Source: Sinorhizobium fredii USDA 257 (GTDB lineage: Bacteria > Pseudomonadota > Alphaproteobacteria > Rhizobiales > Rhizobiaceae). From it: a DNA stretch of 64,000 bases. Every line of letters begins with the position of its first letter. Position 1 is the first letter of the stretch. The translations under genes and the position numbers were made by a program. The notes beneath the pieces are model-generated. The model did no database searches. It was not told where the DNA came from and saw only the letters and a program-made list of their open reading frames with translations. The stretch is taken from positions 6,121,001-6,185,000 of the forward strand of contig NC_018000.1 of the NCBI RefSeq assembly GCF_000265205.3, written 5' to 3'. Positions 36,422-46,132 of the stretch are shown in pieces.

Positions 36422-38032
36422 ATGGAGCAACTCGGCAACCGCAACCCCTCGAACGGATTGGAAACGATCGGTTTTTCCGACCTCTCGGTCGTTCGCTACA
36501 ACTTCGAGGCAGCGGAGCTTTATGAGGAAGCCCTTCGCCGCGGCGAGGCGCAATTGACGGCCCATGGTGCGCTTTGCGCCCGCACCGGCCAGCACACCGG
36601 CCGCTCGCCCAAGGACAAGTATGTCGTGCGTGATTCGGCCACGGCCGATCAGATCTGGTGGGACAACAATAGCGCGATCTCGCCCGAAAACTTCGAGCGT
36701 CTTCGCCAGGATATGCTGGCGCACGCCAAGGGCATGTCGCTCTATGTGCAGGATCTCGTCGGCGGCGCCGACGAGGAGAATGCGTTGCCGACGCGGGTCG
36801 TCACCGAATTCGCTTGGCATTCACTGTTCATCCGCAATCTCCTGATCCGTCCGCCGCGCGAGGCACTGGCGACCTTCCTGCCGAAGCTGACGATCATCGA
36901 CCTGCCGAGCTTCAAGGCCGATCCCGAGCGCCACGGCTGCCGCAGCGAGACCGTCATCGCCTGCGACCTGACCAGGGGTCTCGTGCTCATCGGCGGCACG
37001 TCCTATGCAGGCGAGATGAAGAAATCGGTCTTCACCGTGCTCAACTACCTGCTGCCGAAGAAGGCCGTCATGCCGATGCACTGCTCAGCGAATGTCGGCC
37101 CGGCCGGCGACACGGCCATCTTCTTCGGCCTTTCCGGCACCGGCAAGACGACACTCTCCGCCGATCCGAACCGCACCCTGATCGGCGACGACGAACATGG
37201 CTGGGGCCACCAGGGCGTCTTCAATTTCGAAGGCGGCTGCTACGCCAAGGCAATCCGCCTGTCGGAAGCGGCCGAGCCGGAGATTTTCGCGACGACACGC
37301 CGCTTCGGTACCGTCATGGAAAACGTCGTCCTCGACGAACGGCGCGCGCCCGACTTCGACAATGGCTCGCTGACGGAAAACACCCGTATCGCCTATCCGC
37401 TCGATTTCATTCCGAATGCCAGCGAGACCGGCACGGCGCCGCAGCCGCGCACCATCATCATGCTGACGGCGGATGCCTTCGGCGTCCTGCCGCCGATCGC
37501 CAAGCTGACGCCGGAACAGGCCATGTACCACTTCCTGTCCGGTTATACCGCCAAGGTCGCCGGGACGGAGAAGGGCGTGACGGAACCGGAGGCGACCTTC
37601 TCGACCTGCTTCGGCGCACCGTTCATGCCGCGCCATCCCTCGGAATACGGCAACCTTCTCAAGGATCTGATCGCCAAGAACGGCGTCACCTGCTGGCTCG
37701 TCAATACCGGCTGGACCGGCGGCGCCTACGGCACCGGCAGCCGCATGCCGATCAAGGTAACGCGCGCGCTTCTCTCGGCGGCGCTCGACGGATCGCTGAA
37801 CAGCGCCTCGTTCCGCACCGATGCGAATTTCGGCTTCGCGGTGCCGGTCTCGGTGCCGGGCGTGGATGACCGCATTCTCGACCCGCGCTCCACCTGGTCG
37901 GACGGCGTGGCCTATGACGCCCAGGCGCGGCGGCTGGTCGAAATGTTCATCGCCAACTTCGCCAAGTTCGAGAGCCATGTCGACGGCAGCGTGCGCGATG
38001 CCGCTCCGGGGACCCGGTTGGCCGCCGAATAA
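36422..38032 (+). CDS. pckA: Phosphoenolpyruvate carboxykinase (ATP)
   Basis: A 536-residue enzyme making phosphoenolpyruvate from oxaloacetate for gluconeogenesis on C4-dicarboxylates. The ATG at 36422 follows GAAGGAAGCTTGACC; an upstream TTG in frame (36395) is less likely. The ATP-binding [17 protein letters not shown], the metal-binding DDEHGW and the specific [15 protein letters not shown] are present. A rho-independent terminator follows. The divergent chvI neighbour is conserved in rhizobia. Confidence 0.97.
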   Translation: MEQLGNRNPSNGLETIGFSDLSVVRYNFEAAELYEEALRRGEAQLTAHGALCARTGQHTGRSPKDKYVVRDSATADQIWWDNNSAISPENFERLRQDMLAHAKGMSLYVQDLVGGADEENALPTRVVTEFAWHSLFIRNLLIRPPREALATFLPKLTIIDLPSFKADPERHGCRSETVIACDLTRGLVLIGGTSYAGEMKKSVFTVLNYLLPKKAVMPMHCSANVGPAGDTAIFFGLSGTGKTTLSADPNRTLIGDDEHGWGHQGVFNFEGGCYAKAIRLSEAAEPEIFATTRRFGTVMENVVLDERRAPDFDNGSLTENTRIAYPLDFIPNASETGTAPQPRTIIMLTADAFGVLPPIAKLTPEQAMYHFLSGYTAKVAGTEKGVTEPEATFSTCFGAPFMPRHPSEYGNLLKDLIAKNGVTCWLVNTGWTGGAYGTGSRMPIKVTRALLSAALDGSLNSASFRTDANFGFAVPVSVPGVDDRILDPRSTWSDGVAYDAQARRLVEMFIANFAKFESHVDGSVRDAAPGTRLAAE

Positions 38033-38055
38033 CATCGCAGGCCATGATTCACGTG

Positions 38056-38083
38056 AAACCCGGTCCTCACGGCCGGGTTTTCG
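38056..38083 (+). terminator. Rho-independent terminator of pckA
   Basis: AAACCCGG at 38056-38063 pairs with CCGGGTTT at 38073-38080, followed by T. It lies 24 bp after the pckA stop. Confidence 0.75.
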
Positions 38084-38149
38084 CGTTTTATCTTGAGGTC
38101 GTTCTCAATCGCGCAACTCTGTGCGATAGAACGGTCTCTATCCAAAGTG

Positions 38150-38189
38150 CTACAGCGTCACGCGTCTGGTCAGACGCGTGACGCTGTAG
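38150..38189. repeat. Perfect 19-bp palindrome before arfB
   Basis: CTACAGCGTCACGCGTCTG and its exact reverse complement are separated only by GT. It lies nine bases before the arfB start codon, so any transcript from upstream would fold into a very strong hairpin near the arfB ribosome site. The ...GTGCTACAGCG... motif recurs between genes in Sinorhizobium as far as I recall, so it may be a mobile-type repeat. Confidence 0.7.
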
Positions 38190-38198
38190 GGGGCGAAC

Positions 38199-38633
38199 AT
38201 GGCAAGCGAACCGCTTTACATCAACGAAAACATCGTGATCGCCGGCTGGGAGCTGACGGAGCAGTTCGTGCTGGCCGGCGGTCCGGGCGGCCAGAATGTC
38301 AACAAGGTGTCGACCGCCGTCCAGCTCTTCTTCGATATCCAGGCCTCACCGTCGCTCCCGGACCGCGTCAAGGCCAGTGCCCTGAAGCTTGCCGGCAGAC
38401 GGGCCTCCAAGGACGGCGTGCTGATGATCGAGGCCAGCCGTTTCCGCAGCCAGGACCGCAACCGCGAAGACGCCCGCGAGCGGCTGAAGGAACTGATCCT
38501 GAAGGCGGCCGAACCGCCGCCGCCGCCGCGCAGGAAGACGAAGCCGTCGCGCGGTTCGATCGAGCGGCGGCTGAAGGAGAAGTCCGGCCGCGGCGAGATC
38601 AAGAAGCTGCGCGGACGCCCCGCCGGCGATTGA
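38199..38633 (+). CDS. arfB: Peptide chain release factor-like ribosome rescue protein ArfB
   Basis: A 144-residue protein with the GGQ motif at 30-32 (LAGGPGGQNVNKVSTAVQ) of release factors and a basic C-terminal tail (RGSIERRLKEKSGRGEIKKL) that enters the mRNA channel of stalled ribosomes. It hydrolyses peptidyl-tRNA on non-stop ribosomes. There is no codon-recognition domain. The start at 38199 lies right behind a 19-bp palindrome, which could limit its translation. Confidence 0.94.
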   Translation: MASEPLYINENIVIAGWELTEQFVLAGGPGGQNVNKVSTAVQLFFDIQASPSLPDRVKASALKLAGRRASKDGVLMIEASRFRSQDRNREDARERLKELILKAAEPPPPPRRKTKPSRGSIERRLKEKSGRGEIKKLRGRPAGD

Positions 38634-38726
38634 GGTACGGGCGTGCCCTGAATCTTTCCGGACTGCCCTTGTCTTCATGGAAACCGTCCTCTCTTACCGG
38701 CAGCATACCCGTAGAAGGAGGCGACC

Positions 38727-39199
38727 ATGGGTCTGTTCAGCTTCATCAAGAGCGCCGGCAAGAAGCTCGGTATCGGCGACGATGATAGCCCGCCGGATGC
38801 GGCGACCGTCGAGAAGGAACTCGCGTCTCACGATCTCGGCACCAAGGACGTCAAGGTCGAAGTCGTCGACGACAAGGTGGTCCTCAAGGGTGTCGTCAAG
38901 GACCAGTCGATTTTCGAGAAGGCTGTCGTCGCCGTCGGCAATACGCTCGGCATATCGGCGGTCGAAGCCTTCGAACTGCAGGTCGCCGCTGGCGGCGCGG
39001 CGCCGGCGGCGGCAAAGGCTCCGGTTTTGCATACCGTGAAAAAGGGCGACAACCTCTGGAGATCGCCGAGGTACACTGCGGCAAGGGCAAGGGCGCCAAA
39101 CACACGGTGATCTTCGAGGCCAACCAGCCGATGCTCACCCATCCGGACAAGCTCTATCCCGGCCGAGTGCTGCGCCTCCCGGAGCTCGATGCCGGCTGA
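38727..39199 (+). pseudogene. BON-LysM protein (Kbp/YgaU type), frameshifted
   Basis: The gene starts at ATG 38727 behind AGAAGGAGGCGACC. A BON domain (residues about 25-85, VEKELASHDLGTKDVKVEVV) is followed by a linker rich in alanine and the LysM start HTVKKGDNLW. At 39058-39062 one base appears lost: CTCTGGAGATCGCC would read LWKIA with one more A. The next frame then gives the rest of LysM (GAKHTVIFEANQP, HPDKLYPGRVLRLPEL) and ends at 39197-39199. Restored length is about 157 residues, close to E. coli Kbp, a potassium-binding protein. The present frame stops at 39110 with half of LysM. Real mutation or sequence error cannot be decided here. Confidence 0.85.
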
Positions 39200-39330
39200 G
39201 CGAAGGCGATATTCGGGTCGCATTCGGCTCCAATGAGCGCTACATCCCAGTCGTCGGGGCCCCTTGAGCGGCAGTTTCGCCTCCCGCGGAAAGAGGTCGG
39301 TGATCGTCATCGAACGACAGGGTGCTGGCA

Positions 39331-39942
39331 ATGCAGGTGCTGCCGAAGGGCGTAAGGCATATTCCCGGTTTTCTCGACCGCTCGCGTCAGGAAGAGCTTG
39401 TCGAGGCCATCCGCCATGTGGTCGCCACGGCGCCGCTCTACGTGCCGGAAATGCCGAAGACCGGCAAGCCGATGTCGGTGCGCATGACCAATTGCGGATC
39501 GCTCGGCTGGATCACCGATCGCGAGCGCGGCTATCGCTACCAACCGGAACATCCGGTCACCAGCAAGCCGTGGCCGCCGATTCCCGATGTCCTCATCGAC
39601 ATCTGGTGGGCGGTTTCGGCAAGCGACAAGCGACCCGAGGCGTGTCTCGTCAATTTCTATTCCGCCGACGCCCGGATGGGATTGCACCAGGACCGGGACG
39701 AGCGCGACCTGGAAACGGCCGTCGTGTCGATTTCGCTCGGCGATACCTGCCTCTTCCGCGTCGGCGGCCGGACGCGCGGCGGGCGGACCATGTCGTTCAG
39801 GCTCGAAAGCGGCGATGTCGTCGTGCTCGGCGGCGAGGGGCGGCTCGCCTTTCACGGCGTCGACCGGATTTATCCGAACACCTCGACGCTCTTGAAGAAC
39901 GGCGGGCGGGTCAATCTGACGCTACGGAGGGTCAATCCGTAG
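39331..39942 (+). CDS. alkB: Alpha-ketoglutarate-dependent DNA repair dioxygenase AlkB
   Basis: A 203-residue Fe(II)/2-oxoglutarate enzyme removing methyl groups from 1-methyladenine and 3-methylcytosine in DNA. The iron ligands are H119 and D121 (GLHQDRDERD) and the histidine in LAFHGVDRI; the oxoglutarate arginine is in NLTLRRVNP. MSVRMTNCGSLGW is the nucleotide lid. The start at ATG 39331 is preferred over GTG 39322 because AGGGTG lies at the right distance. It converges on coaA across a repeat. Confidence 0.93.
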   Translation: MQVLPKGVRHIPGFLDRSRQEELVEAIRHVVATAPLYVPEMPKTGKPMSVRMTNCGSLGWITDRERGYRYQPEHPVTSKPWPPIPDVLIDIWWAVSASDKRPEACLVNFYSADARMGLHQDRDERDLETAVVSISLGDTCLFRVGGRTRGGRTMSFRLESGDVVVLGGEGRLAFHGVDRIYPNTSTLLKNGGRVNLTLRRVNP

Positions 39943-39951
39943 AGCTTCGAT

Positions 39952-40109
39952 AAGACCCCTCCCCAACTCTCTCCACAAGGGGGAAGGAGCTTCAATGTTC
40001 GCTGCGACCGCCTGCCGCTTCCGACCGTCGGAAAGGCCGACTTCGAAACGCTGGCAGTGCGGCATCGTAAGTCACTCCCCCTTGAGGGGAGGGGTTGGGG
40101 AGGGGTCTT
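39952..40109. repeat. RIME-like inverted repeat pair between alkB and coaA
   Basis: A left copy (39952-39987, AAGACCCCTCCCCAACTC...) and a right copy (40073-40109, ...GTTGGGGAGGGGTCTT) are inverted relative to each other, with about 85 bp between. Such paired modules are typical of rhizobial mosaic elements and fill the gap between the convergent genes alkB and coaA. No T-run terminator was seen. Confidence 0.7.
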
Positions 40110-40133
40110 CACTCCAGCGCCGAAGCTTTGCGC

Positions 40134-41129
40134 TCAAAGCTTCCTCAGCGCCACCGTCTGCGTCAGGTGATTGGGACCCTTCTGCAGGATGAGGTCGGCG
40201 CGCGGCCGCGTCGGCTGGATATTCTGGTGCAAGTTTTTCAGGTTGATGTTGTGCCAAAGGCCTTCGGCGATCGCCCGCGCTGCGTCCTCGCTGATCGTCG
40301 CATAGCGATGGAAGAAGGATTGCGGGTTCTGGAAGGCCGTTTCACGGAGCCGCATGAAGCGGCTCACATACCAGTTGTGGATCAGGCTTTCCTCGGCGTC
40401 GATATAGATCGAGAAGTCGAAGAAGTCCGAGACCATCGGGACGATCTTGCCGTCGGCCGGCAGATCGCGCGACTGCAGCACGTTGATTCCCTCGAAGATC
40501 AGGATGTCCGGTCGGTCGATGACCTGGAATTGGTCGGGGATGACGTCATAGGTCAGGTGCGAATAGGTCGGCGCCTTGACGTTCGGCCGGCCGGCCTTGA
40601 TCGCCGAGAGGAAGCGCAGCAGCGCGCCGATGTCGTAGCTCTCCGGGAAACCCTTGCGATCCATCATGTTTTCGCGCTGCAGGTGCGCATTCGGGTAGAG
40701 AAAGCCGTCCGTCGTGATGAGATCGACCTTCGGGCTCGAGGGCCAGCGCGCCAGCAGCTCGGCGAGGATACGGGCGGTCGTCGACTTGCCGACGGCGACG
40801 GAGCCGGCGATGCCGATGACGAAGGGGGTCTTCGTCTCGTCCGACATGCTCAGGAAGCGCTTGCGCTGCTGGAAGAGAATCTGCGACGCTTCCACATGGG
40901 CGGAGAGAAGTCGCGACAGCGACAGATAGATGCGGCGCACCTCGCCGAGATCGACCGGGTCGTTGAGCGAGCGCAGCCGTTTGACCTCTTCTGCCGTCAG
41001 CGTCAAGGGCGTATCGGCGCGAAAGCGCGACCATTCCTGGGCGGAGAAGACGTGATAGGGCGAATATTCGCCCCCGGTGAGATTGCCCGGAATATCGACC
41101 GGTTCGATGTCTTTCGCGGCGATGCTCAT
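40134..41129 (-). CDS. coaA: Pantothenate kinase, type I
   Basis: A 331-residue kinase for the first step of coenzyme A synthesis. The P-loop [17 protein letters not shown] is present, along with [14 protein letters not shown] and [11 protein letters not shown] of the CoaA family. The start overlaps the hisE stop by four bases, so it is the last gene of the histidine operon, as in other Rhizobiaceae. Confidence 0.97.
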   Translation of the reverse strand: MSIAAKDIEPVDIPGNLTGGEYSPYHVFSAQEWSRFRADTPLTLTAEEVKRLRSLNDPVDLGEVRRIYLSLSRLLSAHVEASQILFQQRKRFLSMSDETKTPFVIGIAGSVAVGKSTTARILAELLARWPSSPKVDLITTDGFLYPNAHLQRENMMDRKGFPESYDIGALLRFLSAIKAGRPNVKAPTYSHLTYDVIPDQFQVIDRPDILIFEGINVLQSRDLPADGKIVPMVSDFFDFSIYIDAEESLIHNWYVSRFMRLRETAFQNPQSFFHRYATISEDAARAIAEGLWHNINLKNLHQNIQPTRPRADLILQKGPNHLTQTVALRKL

Positions 41130-41449
41130 GGATTCTGCCGGTTTGCCTTCTCCTGCAGGCCGGATTGGCTCGTTCGCCTGGCCAGTTCGCTCATCACATC
41201 CTGCAACGGGACGGCGGCGATGTTCAATACGACCATAAGATGATAGAGGAGATCGGCGCTCTCATCGATCAGATTCTCGCGGTCGCCACTGACCGCCGCG
41301 ATCACCGTTTCGACCGCCTCCTCGCCGAGTTTTTTCGCCGCCTTGCGCTGTCCGGCCGCAACCAGCTTGGCCGTCCAGGAGTCTTCCGGCGCCGCCTTGG
41401 CCCGGGTCGCCACGATCGTCTCGAGATCGGTGAGGGTGAAAGCGCTCAT
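41126..41449 (-). CDS. hisE: Phosphoribosyl-ATP pyrophosphatase
   Basis: A 107-residue enzyme of histidine synthesis that removes pyrophosphate from PR-ATP. The family motif [14 protein letters not shown] and the metal-binding [11 protein letters not shown] are present. A GTG lies one codon upstream, but the ATG at 41449 is the usual start. It is separate from hisI, as in most alphaproteobacteria. Confidence 0.96.
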   Translation of the reverse strand: MSAFTLTDLETIVATRAKAAPEDSWTAKLVAAGQRKAAKKLGEEAVETVIAAVSGDRENLIDESADLLYHLMVVLNIAAVPLQDVMSELARRTSQSGLQEKANRQNP

Positions 41450-41461
41450 CACGAAAATCCT

Positions 41462-42238
41462 TCAATCGAGGCGCATGGCGATGCCGCGCTCGGCCATGTA
41501 GCGCTTCGCTTCGCCGATGCTGTAGGTACCGAAGTGGAAGATGGATGCCGCAAGCACTGCTGTCGCATGGCCGTCGCGGATGCCTTCCACCATATGATCG
41601 AGCGTTCCGACGCCGCCCGAGGCGATGACCGGCGCACGCACCGCATCGGCAATGGCGCGCGTCAGCGCGATGTCGTAGCCGCTCTTGGTGCCGTCGCGAT
41701 CCATCGAGGTCAAAAGGATTTCGCCGGCGCCGAGGTCGACGACCTTCCTGGCGAATTCGATCGCATCGATGCCGGTCGGCTGGCGCCCGCCATGGGTGAA
41801 GATCTCCCATCGGTCCGCTTCGCCCGCAGCCGAGACCTGCTTCGCGTCGATGGCGACGACGATGCATTGGTTGCCGAACTTGTCGGCGGCCTCGGCTACG
41901 AAACCCGGATTCTTCACGGCCGCCGTGTTGATCGATACCTTGTCGGCGCCGGCAAGCAGCAGCTTGCGAATATCCGATACCTGGCGCACGCCGCCGCCGA
42001 CGGTGAGCGGCATGAAGCATTGCTCGGCGGTGCGGGCGACGACGTCGAAGATCGTCTCGCGATTGTCCGATGAGGCGGTGATATCGAGGAAGCAGAGCTC
42101 GTCGGCCCCGGCGGCGTCATAGGCTTTTGCCGCCTCCACCGGATCGCCGGCGTCGATGAGATCGACGAAATTGACGCCCTTGACGACGCGGCCGTCCTTA
42201 ACGTCGAGGCAGGGGATTACGCGGGCTTTCAGCGTCAT
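41462..42238 (-). CDS. hisF: Imidazole glycerol phosphate synthase subunit HisF
   Basis: A 258-residue TIM barrel, the cyclase subunit that works with HisH to make imidazole glycerol phosphate and AICAR. The opening [20 protein letters not shown] contains the catalytic aspartate; [15 protein letters not shown] and [15 protein letters not shown] are also present. It lies 12 bases from hisE and 4 bases from hisA in the operon. Confidence 0.98.
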   Translation of the reverse strand: MTLKARVIPCLDVKDGRVVKGVNFVDLIDAGDPVEAAKAYDAAGADELCFLDITASSDNRETIFDVVARTAEQCFMPLTVGGGVRQVSDIRKLLLAGADKVSINTAAVKNPGFVAEAADKFGNQCIVVAIDAKQVSAAGEADRWEIFTHGGRQPTGIDAIEFARKVVDLGAGEILLTSMDRDGTKSGYDIALTRAIADAVRAPVIASGGVGTLDHMVEGIRDGHATAVLAASIFHFGTYSIGEAKRYMAERGIAMRLD

Positions 42239-42242
42239 CGGT

Positions 42243-42980
42243 TCATCCCTTTCGCGCGGCGCGGATCAAGGCCAGCGCCTCTTTCGGATCGATCCGCCCA
42301 TCATAGAGCGCCCGGCCGGAGATCGCCCCTTCGAGCTTCTCGGCATCCGGCGCGGTCAAGCGGCGGATATCGTCCATCGAGGCGAGACCGCCCGAGGCGA
42401 TGACCGGAATGGAAACCGCATTGGCGAGTTCCAAGGTCGACTCCCAGTTGATGCCGGTGAGGATGCCGTCGCGGTCTATATCGGTATAGATGATCGCCGA
42501 AACGCCGGCGCCCTCGAATTTCTTCGCAAGCTCGATAACCCCGAGCTCGGAGGCTTCCGCCCAGCCCTCGACCGCCACCTTGCCGCCCTTGGCGTCGATG
42601 CCGACCGCCACCCGGCCGGGGAACTTGCGGCAGGCCTCGATCACCAGCGCCGGATCGCGCACCGCGACGGTGCCGAGGATGACGCGCTTGAGCCCGCGCG
42701 ACAGCCAGTTCTCGATATGCTCGAGCGTACGAATGCCGCCGCCAAGCTGCACCGGATTCCGGGTCGCCTTTAGGATGGCGTCGACCGCAGCGCCGTTCAC
42801 CGTCTCGCCGGCAAAAGCGCCGTTCAGATCGACCACATGCAGCCATTCGAAGCCCTGTTCCTCGAAGGCACAGGCTTGGGCGGCCGGATCAGGGTTGTAG
42901 ATCGTCGCCTGGTCCATGTCGCCGAGCTTCAGGCGCACGCATTGGCCGTCCTTGAGGTCGATCGCGGGGAAGAGAATCAT
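42243..42980 (-). CDS. hisA: Phosphoribosylformimino-5-aminoimidazole carboxamide ribotide isomerase
   Basis: A 245-residue TIM barrel homologous to His[15 protein letters not shown] holds the first catalytic aspartate, VQLGGGIRT the phosphate site and [12 protein letters not shown] the second aspartate. It isomerises ProFAR to PRFAR, the HisF substrate. It lies between hisH and hisF. Confidence 0.97.
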   Translation of the reverse strand: MILFPAIDLKDGQCVRLKLGDMDQATIYNPDPAAQACAFEEQGFEWLHVVDLNGAFAGETVNGAAVDAILKATRNPVQLGGGIRTLEHIENWLSRGLKRVILGTVAVRDPALVIEACRKFPGRVAVGIDAKGGKVAVEGWAEASELGVIELAKKFEGAGVSAIIYTDIDRDGILTGINWESTLELANAVSIPVIASGGLASMDDIRRLTAPDAEKLEGAISGRALYDGRIDPKEALALIRAARKG

Positions 42981-43009
42981 GTGTTCGTCCGATCAGATGG
43001 CGGGAGCCT

Positions 43010-43660
43010 CTAGGGCTTCCAACGCAGGAAATTCGAAATGAGGGCGAGGCCGAGCGCCTGGCTCTTTTCCGGGTGGAACTGCGCCCCGGCCTTGTTGTCA
43101 CTCGCGACGAAGGCCGTCACCGGACCGCCGTACTCCGTCTCGGCGATAACGTGCTCCGGGTCTGCGGCGGCGAGGTGATAGGAATGCACGAAATAGGCAT
43201 GCAGTCCTTTCTCGCCGGTCGGAATGCCCTCGAAGAGCGCGTGCTGCCGGTTGAGCCGCAGCGTGTTCCAGCCGATCTGCGGGATCTTCAACGACGGGTC
43301 CCGGGGCGCCATCTCCACGACGTCACCAGGAATCCAGCCGAAACCCTTTGTGGTTGTCTTTTCCAGCCCGCGCGACGACATGAGCTGCATGCCGACGCAG
43401 ATGCCGAGAAAGGGACGTCCTTCCGTCTCGACGGCCTGCACGAGCGCCGCTTCCATGCCGGCGACGGCGTCAAGGCCACGGCGGCAGTCGGCATAGGCAC
43501 CGACGCCCGGCAGCACAATGCGATCGGCCGAAGCAACCCGTTCCGGCTTTTCCGTCAGGTCGATTTCGGCGGCGATGCCGGCTTCGCGTGCCGCTCGCTC
43601 GAAGGCTTTGGTGGCCGAGCGCAGATTGCCGGACCCGTAGTCAATGATGGCGACCCGCAT
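43010..43660 (-). CDS. hisH: Imidazole glycerol phosphate synthase subunit HisH
   Basis: A 216-residue class I glutamine amidotransferase. The nucleophile is C88 ([11 protein letters not shown]) and the His-Glu pair is in [11 protein letters not shown]. It feeds ammonia to HisF. Its start overlaps the stop of the upstream DUF2628 gene by one base (TGATG), so the two are co-translated. Confidence 0.97.
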   Translation of the reverse strand: MRVAIIDYGSGNLRSATKAFERAAREAGIAAEIDLTEKPERVASADRIVLPGVGAYADCRRGLDAVAGMEAALVQAVETEGRPFLGICVGMQLMSSRGLEKTTTKGFGWIPGDVVEMAPRDPSLKIPQIGWNTLRLNRQHALFEGIPTGEKGLHAYFVHSYHLAAADPEHVIAETEYGGPVTAFVASDNKAGAQFHPEKSQALGLALISNFLRWKP

Positions 43661-44136
43661 CAGCGCTCTCCATAGGATTCAAAGAAGCCGACCCCGGCGG
43701 CATTTTCCGGCCGTCCGGACTTGGACCATTCGATCGACTGCAACGGAGTTGCGCCTTGATGGTGCGCCGTTGCTGCCGCGTTCGCGAAGTAGATCTCCAC
43801 CGCCGTCTCGATGTTGCGGGCCGGAATGATCGAGCGAAGCGTCCAATCCTCGGCCGCGAGTTTCCGGGCGATGAAAAGCGGCCCTTCGAGCGATACCAGC
43901 AGACTGAGCGCCACCTGCATGGTCAACGCGGCGGCGAAGCCGCCGGGGAGCGTCGACACAAGAATTAACAGAATTTGCAAAACGGCAACGGAGATTCCGA
44001 GCAGCCAGGCCCGCTTGGCGATCAGCCAGAGCGCGGGGAAGAAGAAGGCTACCCAAGAAAAACCGTCGGCGATGAACCGCGCCCTTTCGTCGTCGGCCGG
44101 TGCGCCGGGCGGGGTCATGATCAGATAGGAGGCCAT
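43660..44136 (-). CDS. DUF2628 membrane protein in the his operon
   Basis: A 158-residue protein with about two to three hydrophobic segments ([38 protein letters not shown]). This pattern, with the [14 protein letters not shown] opening, is that of DUF2628. Its role is unknown. It lies between hisB (25 bp) and hisH (1-base overlap), the same place it has in other Rhizobiaceae. No direct part in histidine synthesis can be inferred from the sequence. Confidence 0.8.
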   Translation of the reverse strand: MASYLIMTPPGAPADDERARFIADGFSWVAFFFPALWLIAKRAWLLGISVAVLQILLILVSTLPGGFAAALTMQVALSLLVSLEGPLFIARKLAAEDWTLRSIIPARNIETAVEIYFANAAATAHHQGATPLQSIEWSKSGRPENAAGVGFFESYGER

Positions 44137-44161
44137 AAGTCTTCAGCCAGTCTTGGCCGGC

Positions 44162-44770
44162 TCAGGCGAGCGTGCCCTTCGTCGAGGGAACGCGTCCAGC
44201 CTGGCGCGGGTCGATTTCTGTTGCCGTGCGAAGCACGCGGGCGACGGATTTGAAGCAGGTCTCGGCAATGTGATGGTTGTTGGCGCCGTAGATGTTTTGC
44301 ACATGCAGCGTGATGCCGGCGTGCTGGGCGAGCGCCTGAAAGAATTCGCGCACCAGCTCGGTGTCGAAGGTACCGATCTTCGGTGAAGTGAAGGTCACGT
44401 TCCAGACGAGAAACGGCCGGCCGGAGACATCGACGGCGGCGCGCGTCATCGTCTCGTCCATGGCGAGGTCGAGCGAGGCGTAACGGGTGATGCCGCGGCG
44501 ATCGCCGAGCGCCTTGGCAATCGCCTGGCCAATGGCAATGCCGGTATCCTCGACGGTGTGGTGATCGTCGACATGGAGGTCGCCTTCTGTCTTGATCTCC
44601 ATGTCGATCAGCGAATGGCGCGCGAGCTGGTCGAGCATATGATCGAAGAAGCCGACGCCGGTCGCAATCTTCGAGACGCCGGTACCGTCGATTTTGACGG
44701 AGACGGACACCGCCGTTTCGTTCGTCTTTCGCGAAACCTGGCCGGAGCGGCTCAGCGTCACGTCTGCCAT
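44162..44770 (-). CDS. hisB: Imidazoleglycerol-phosphate dehydratase
   Basis: A 202-residue enzyme of the sixth step of histidine synthesis. The start at ATG 44770 ([19 protein letters not shown]) gives the family length; the longer open frame is not conserved. The two metal-site repeats are visible: [14 protein letters not shown] with [11 protein letters not shown], and [14 protein letters not shown] with [11 protein letters not shown]. It is the monofunctional type without the phosphatase domain. It diverges from hslV over 293 bp with no gene. Confidence 0.97.
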   Translation of the reverse strand: MADVTLSRSGQVSRKTNETAVSVSVKIDGTGVSKIATGVGFFDHMLDQLARHSLIDMEIKTEGDLHVDDHHTVEDTGIAIGQAIAKALGDRRGITRYASLDLAMDETMTRAAVDVSGRPFLVWNVTFTSPKIGTFDTELVREFFQALAQHAGITLHVQNIYGANNHHIAETCFKSVARVLRTATEIDPRQAGRVPSTKGTLA

Positions 44771-45063
44771 CAGGCTCTCCTGTCTGCACTCGATAGACCG
44801 GAGCGGATGCGGGCGGCAGAACGCCTTCCGCCGCCTCGACCCGTTCCAGAGCCGCTGCATATCAGGCGGGGCGCCAAATATCCAGAACCGCGACGGAGAT
44901 TCGATCGGTGCCGAGCGACAGGCGCGAACCCGCGTCAAAGTGGCCGGTAGGGGTGATTTGAGCCGCGCATTTGCAATCGCGTCGCGCTAACTTACATAGG
45001 CCTCAAGCAACCAGGTTCTTTCGGGCAGCAACGCCTCGTATGCCGGGGCCGACAGGTATTTTG

Positions 45064-45621
45064 ATGAGCGAACACAATCCCTATGGAACGATGCATGCCA
45101 CCACCATCATCACGGTGCGCAAGGACGGCAAGGTGGTGATGGCGGGCGACGGCCAGGTGAGCCTCGGCCAGACGGTGATGAAGGGCAATGCGCGCAAGGT
45201 CCGGCGCCTCTCGAAAGGCGACGTGATCGCCGGCTTCGCCGGCGCGACGGCGGACGCCTTCACGCTTCTGGAGAGGCTCGAGGCGAAACTCGAGCAATAT
45301 CCCGACCAGTTGATGCGGGCGGCCGTCGAACTTGCCAAGGACTGGCGCACCAACAAGTATCTGCGCAATCTAGAGGCGATGATGCTGGTCGCCGACCGAT
45401 CGGTGACGCTGGCGATCACCGGCAATGGCGACGTGCTCGAGCCGGAGCACGGGACGATCGCCATCGGCTCGGGCGGCAACTACGCCTTTGCGGCCGCCCG
45501 CGCCCTGATGGACAGCGACAAATCGGCCGAAGAGATCGCCCGGCGCGCGCTCCAGATCGCCGGAGACATCTGCGTTTATACCAACCACAATGTCGTCATG
45601 GAGACGCTGGATGCCGGCTGA
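45064..45621 (+). CDS. hslV: ATP-dependent protease subunit HslV
   Basis: A 185-residue proteasome-like peptidase. The start at ATG 45064 ([20 protein letters not shown]) leaves a propeptide of about 12 residues before the catalytic threonine in HATTIITV, as in other rhizobial Hsl[22 protein letters not shown] is the conserved core. It degrades proteins unfolded by HslU. Its end overlaps the acetyltransferase gene that sits between it and hslU. Confidence 0.97.
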   Translation: MSEHNPYGTMHATTIITVRKDGKVVMAGDGQVSLGQTVMKGNARKVRRLSKGDVIAGFAGATADAFTLLERLEAKLEQYPDQLMRAAVELAKDWRTNKYLRNLEAMMLVADRSVTLAITGNGDVLEPEHGTIAIGSGGNYAFAAARALMDSDKSAEEIARRALQIAGDICVYTNHNVVMETLDAG

Positions 45622-46132
45622 CTGGGCAGATGTCAGCTTCGAGCCGGTGGCCGAGCGCCATCTGCCGATGCTGCTTGCCTGGCTTTCGGAGCCGCATGTC
45701 CGACAATGGTGGGGCGACCCGGATGTGGAACTCGGGCTGATCCGCGAGGGTTGCGCCAGCGGCGAGGTCGACGGGTTCGTCTTTCACGTGTGGGGCGAAC
45801 CGGCCGGTTACATCCAGTCCTGGATCCCCTCGCAATATGACGAGGAGCCCTGGGCGAAGGATCTGGCGTCCGACACGCCCGGTGTCGATATCTTCATCGG
45901 GCCCCCTGAAATGACCGGCAAAGGCGTCGCGGCGCTCGCGCTCAAGGCCTTTGCCGGAAAGCTGTTCGAAAAGGGTGCCGCCCGGATCGTCATCGATCCG
46001 GATGCCGGCAACCGGCGAGCGGTCAGAGCCTATGCGAAGGCCGGCTTCGTGCCCTTCGCCGAATGGATAGACGAGTCCGGTCGGACCCTCCTGATGGAGC
46101 TGACGCGGACCGAGTTTGAGAGGAATTCATGA
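45590..46132 (+). CDS. GNAT acetyltransferase, AAC(6')-like, between hslV and hslU
   Basis: A 180-residue acetyltransferase. The frame opens at ATG 45590 inside hslV (32-base overlap); ATG 45611 ([13 protein letters not shown]) is an alternative. The protein has the Acetyltransf_8-type pattern [46 protein letters not shown] for acetyl-CoA binding, and [13 protein letters not shown] at the end, as in aminoglycoside 6'-acetyltransferases. Its stop overlaps the hslU start (ATGA). Translational coupling with both protease genes is likely. The substrate is unknown; antibiotic resistance should not be assumed. Confidence 0.85.
   Translation: MSSWRRWMPADWADVSFEPVAERHLPMLLAWLSEPHVRQWWGDPDVELGLIREGCASGEVDGFVFHVWGEPAGYIQSWIPSQYDEEPWAKDLASDTPGVDIFIGPPEMTGKGVAALALKAFAGKLFEKGAARIVIDPDAGNRRAVRAYAKAGFVPFAEWIDESGRTLLMELTRTEFERNS

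Noticed and set aside
44771..45063. Possible heat-shock (RpoH) promoter before hslV in the 293-bp hisB-hslV gap
   Set aside because: No good match to the CTTGAA/CCCCAT-type elements at proper spacing; TTGAGC/TTACAT-like hexamers are too weak to call.
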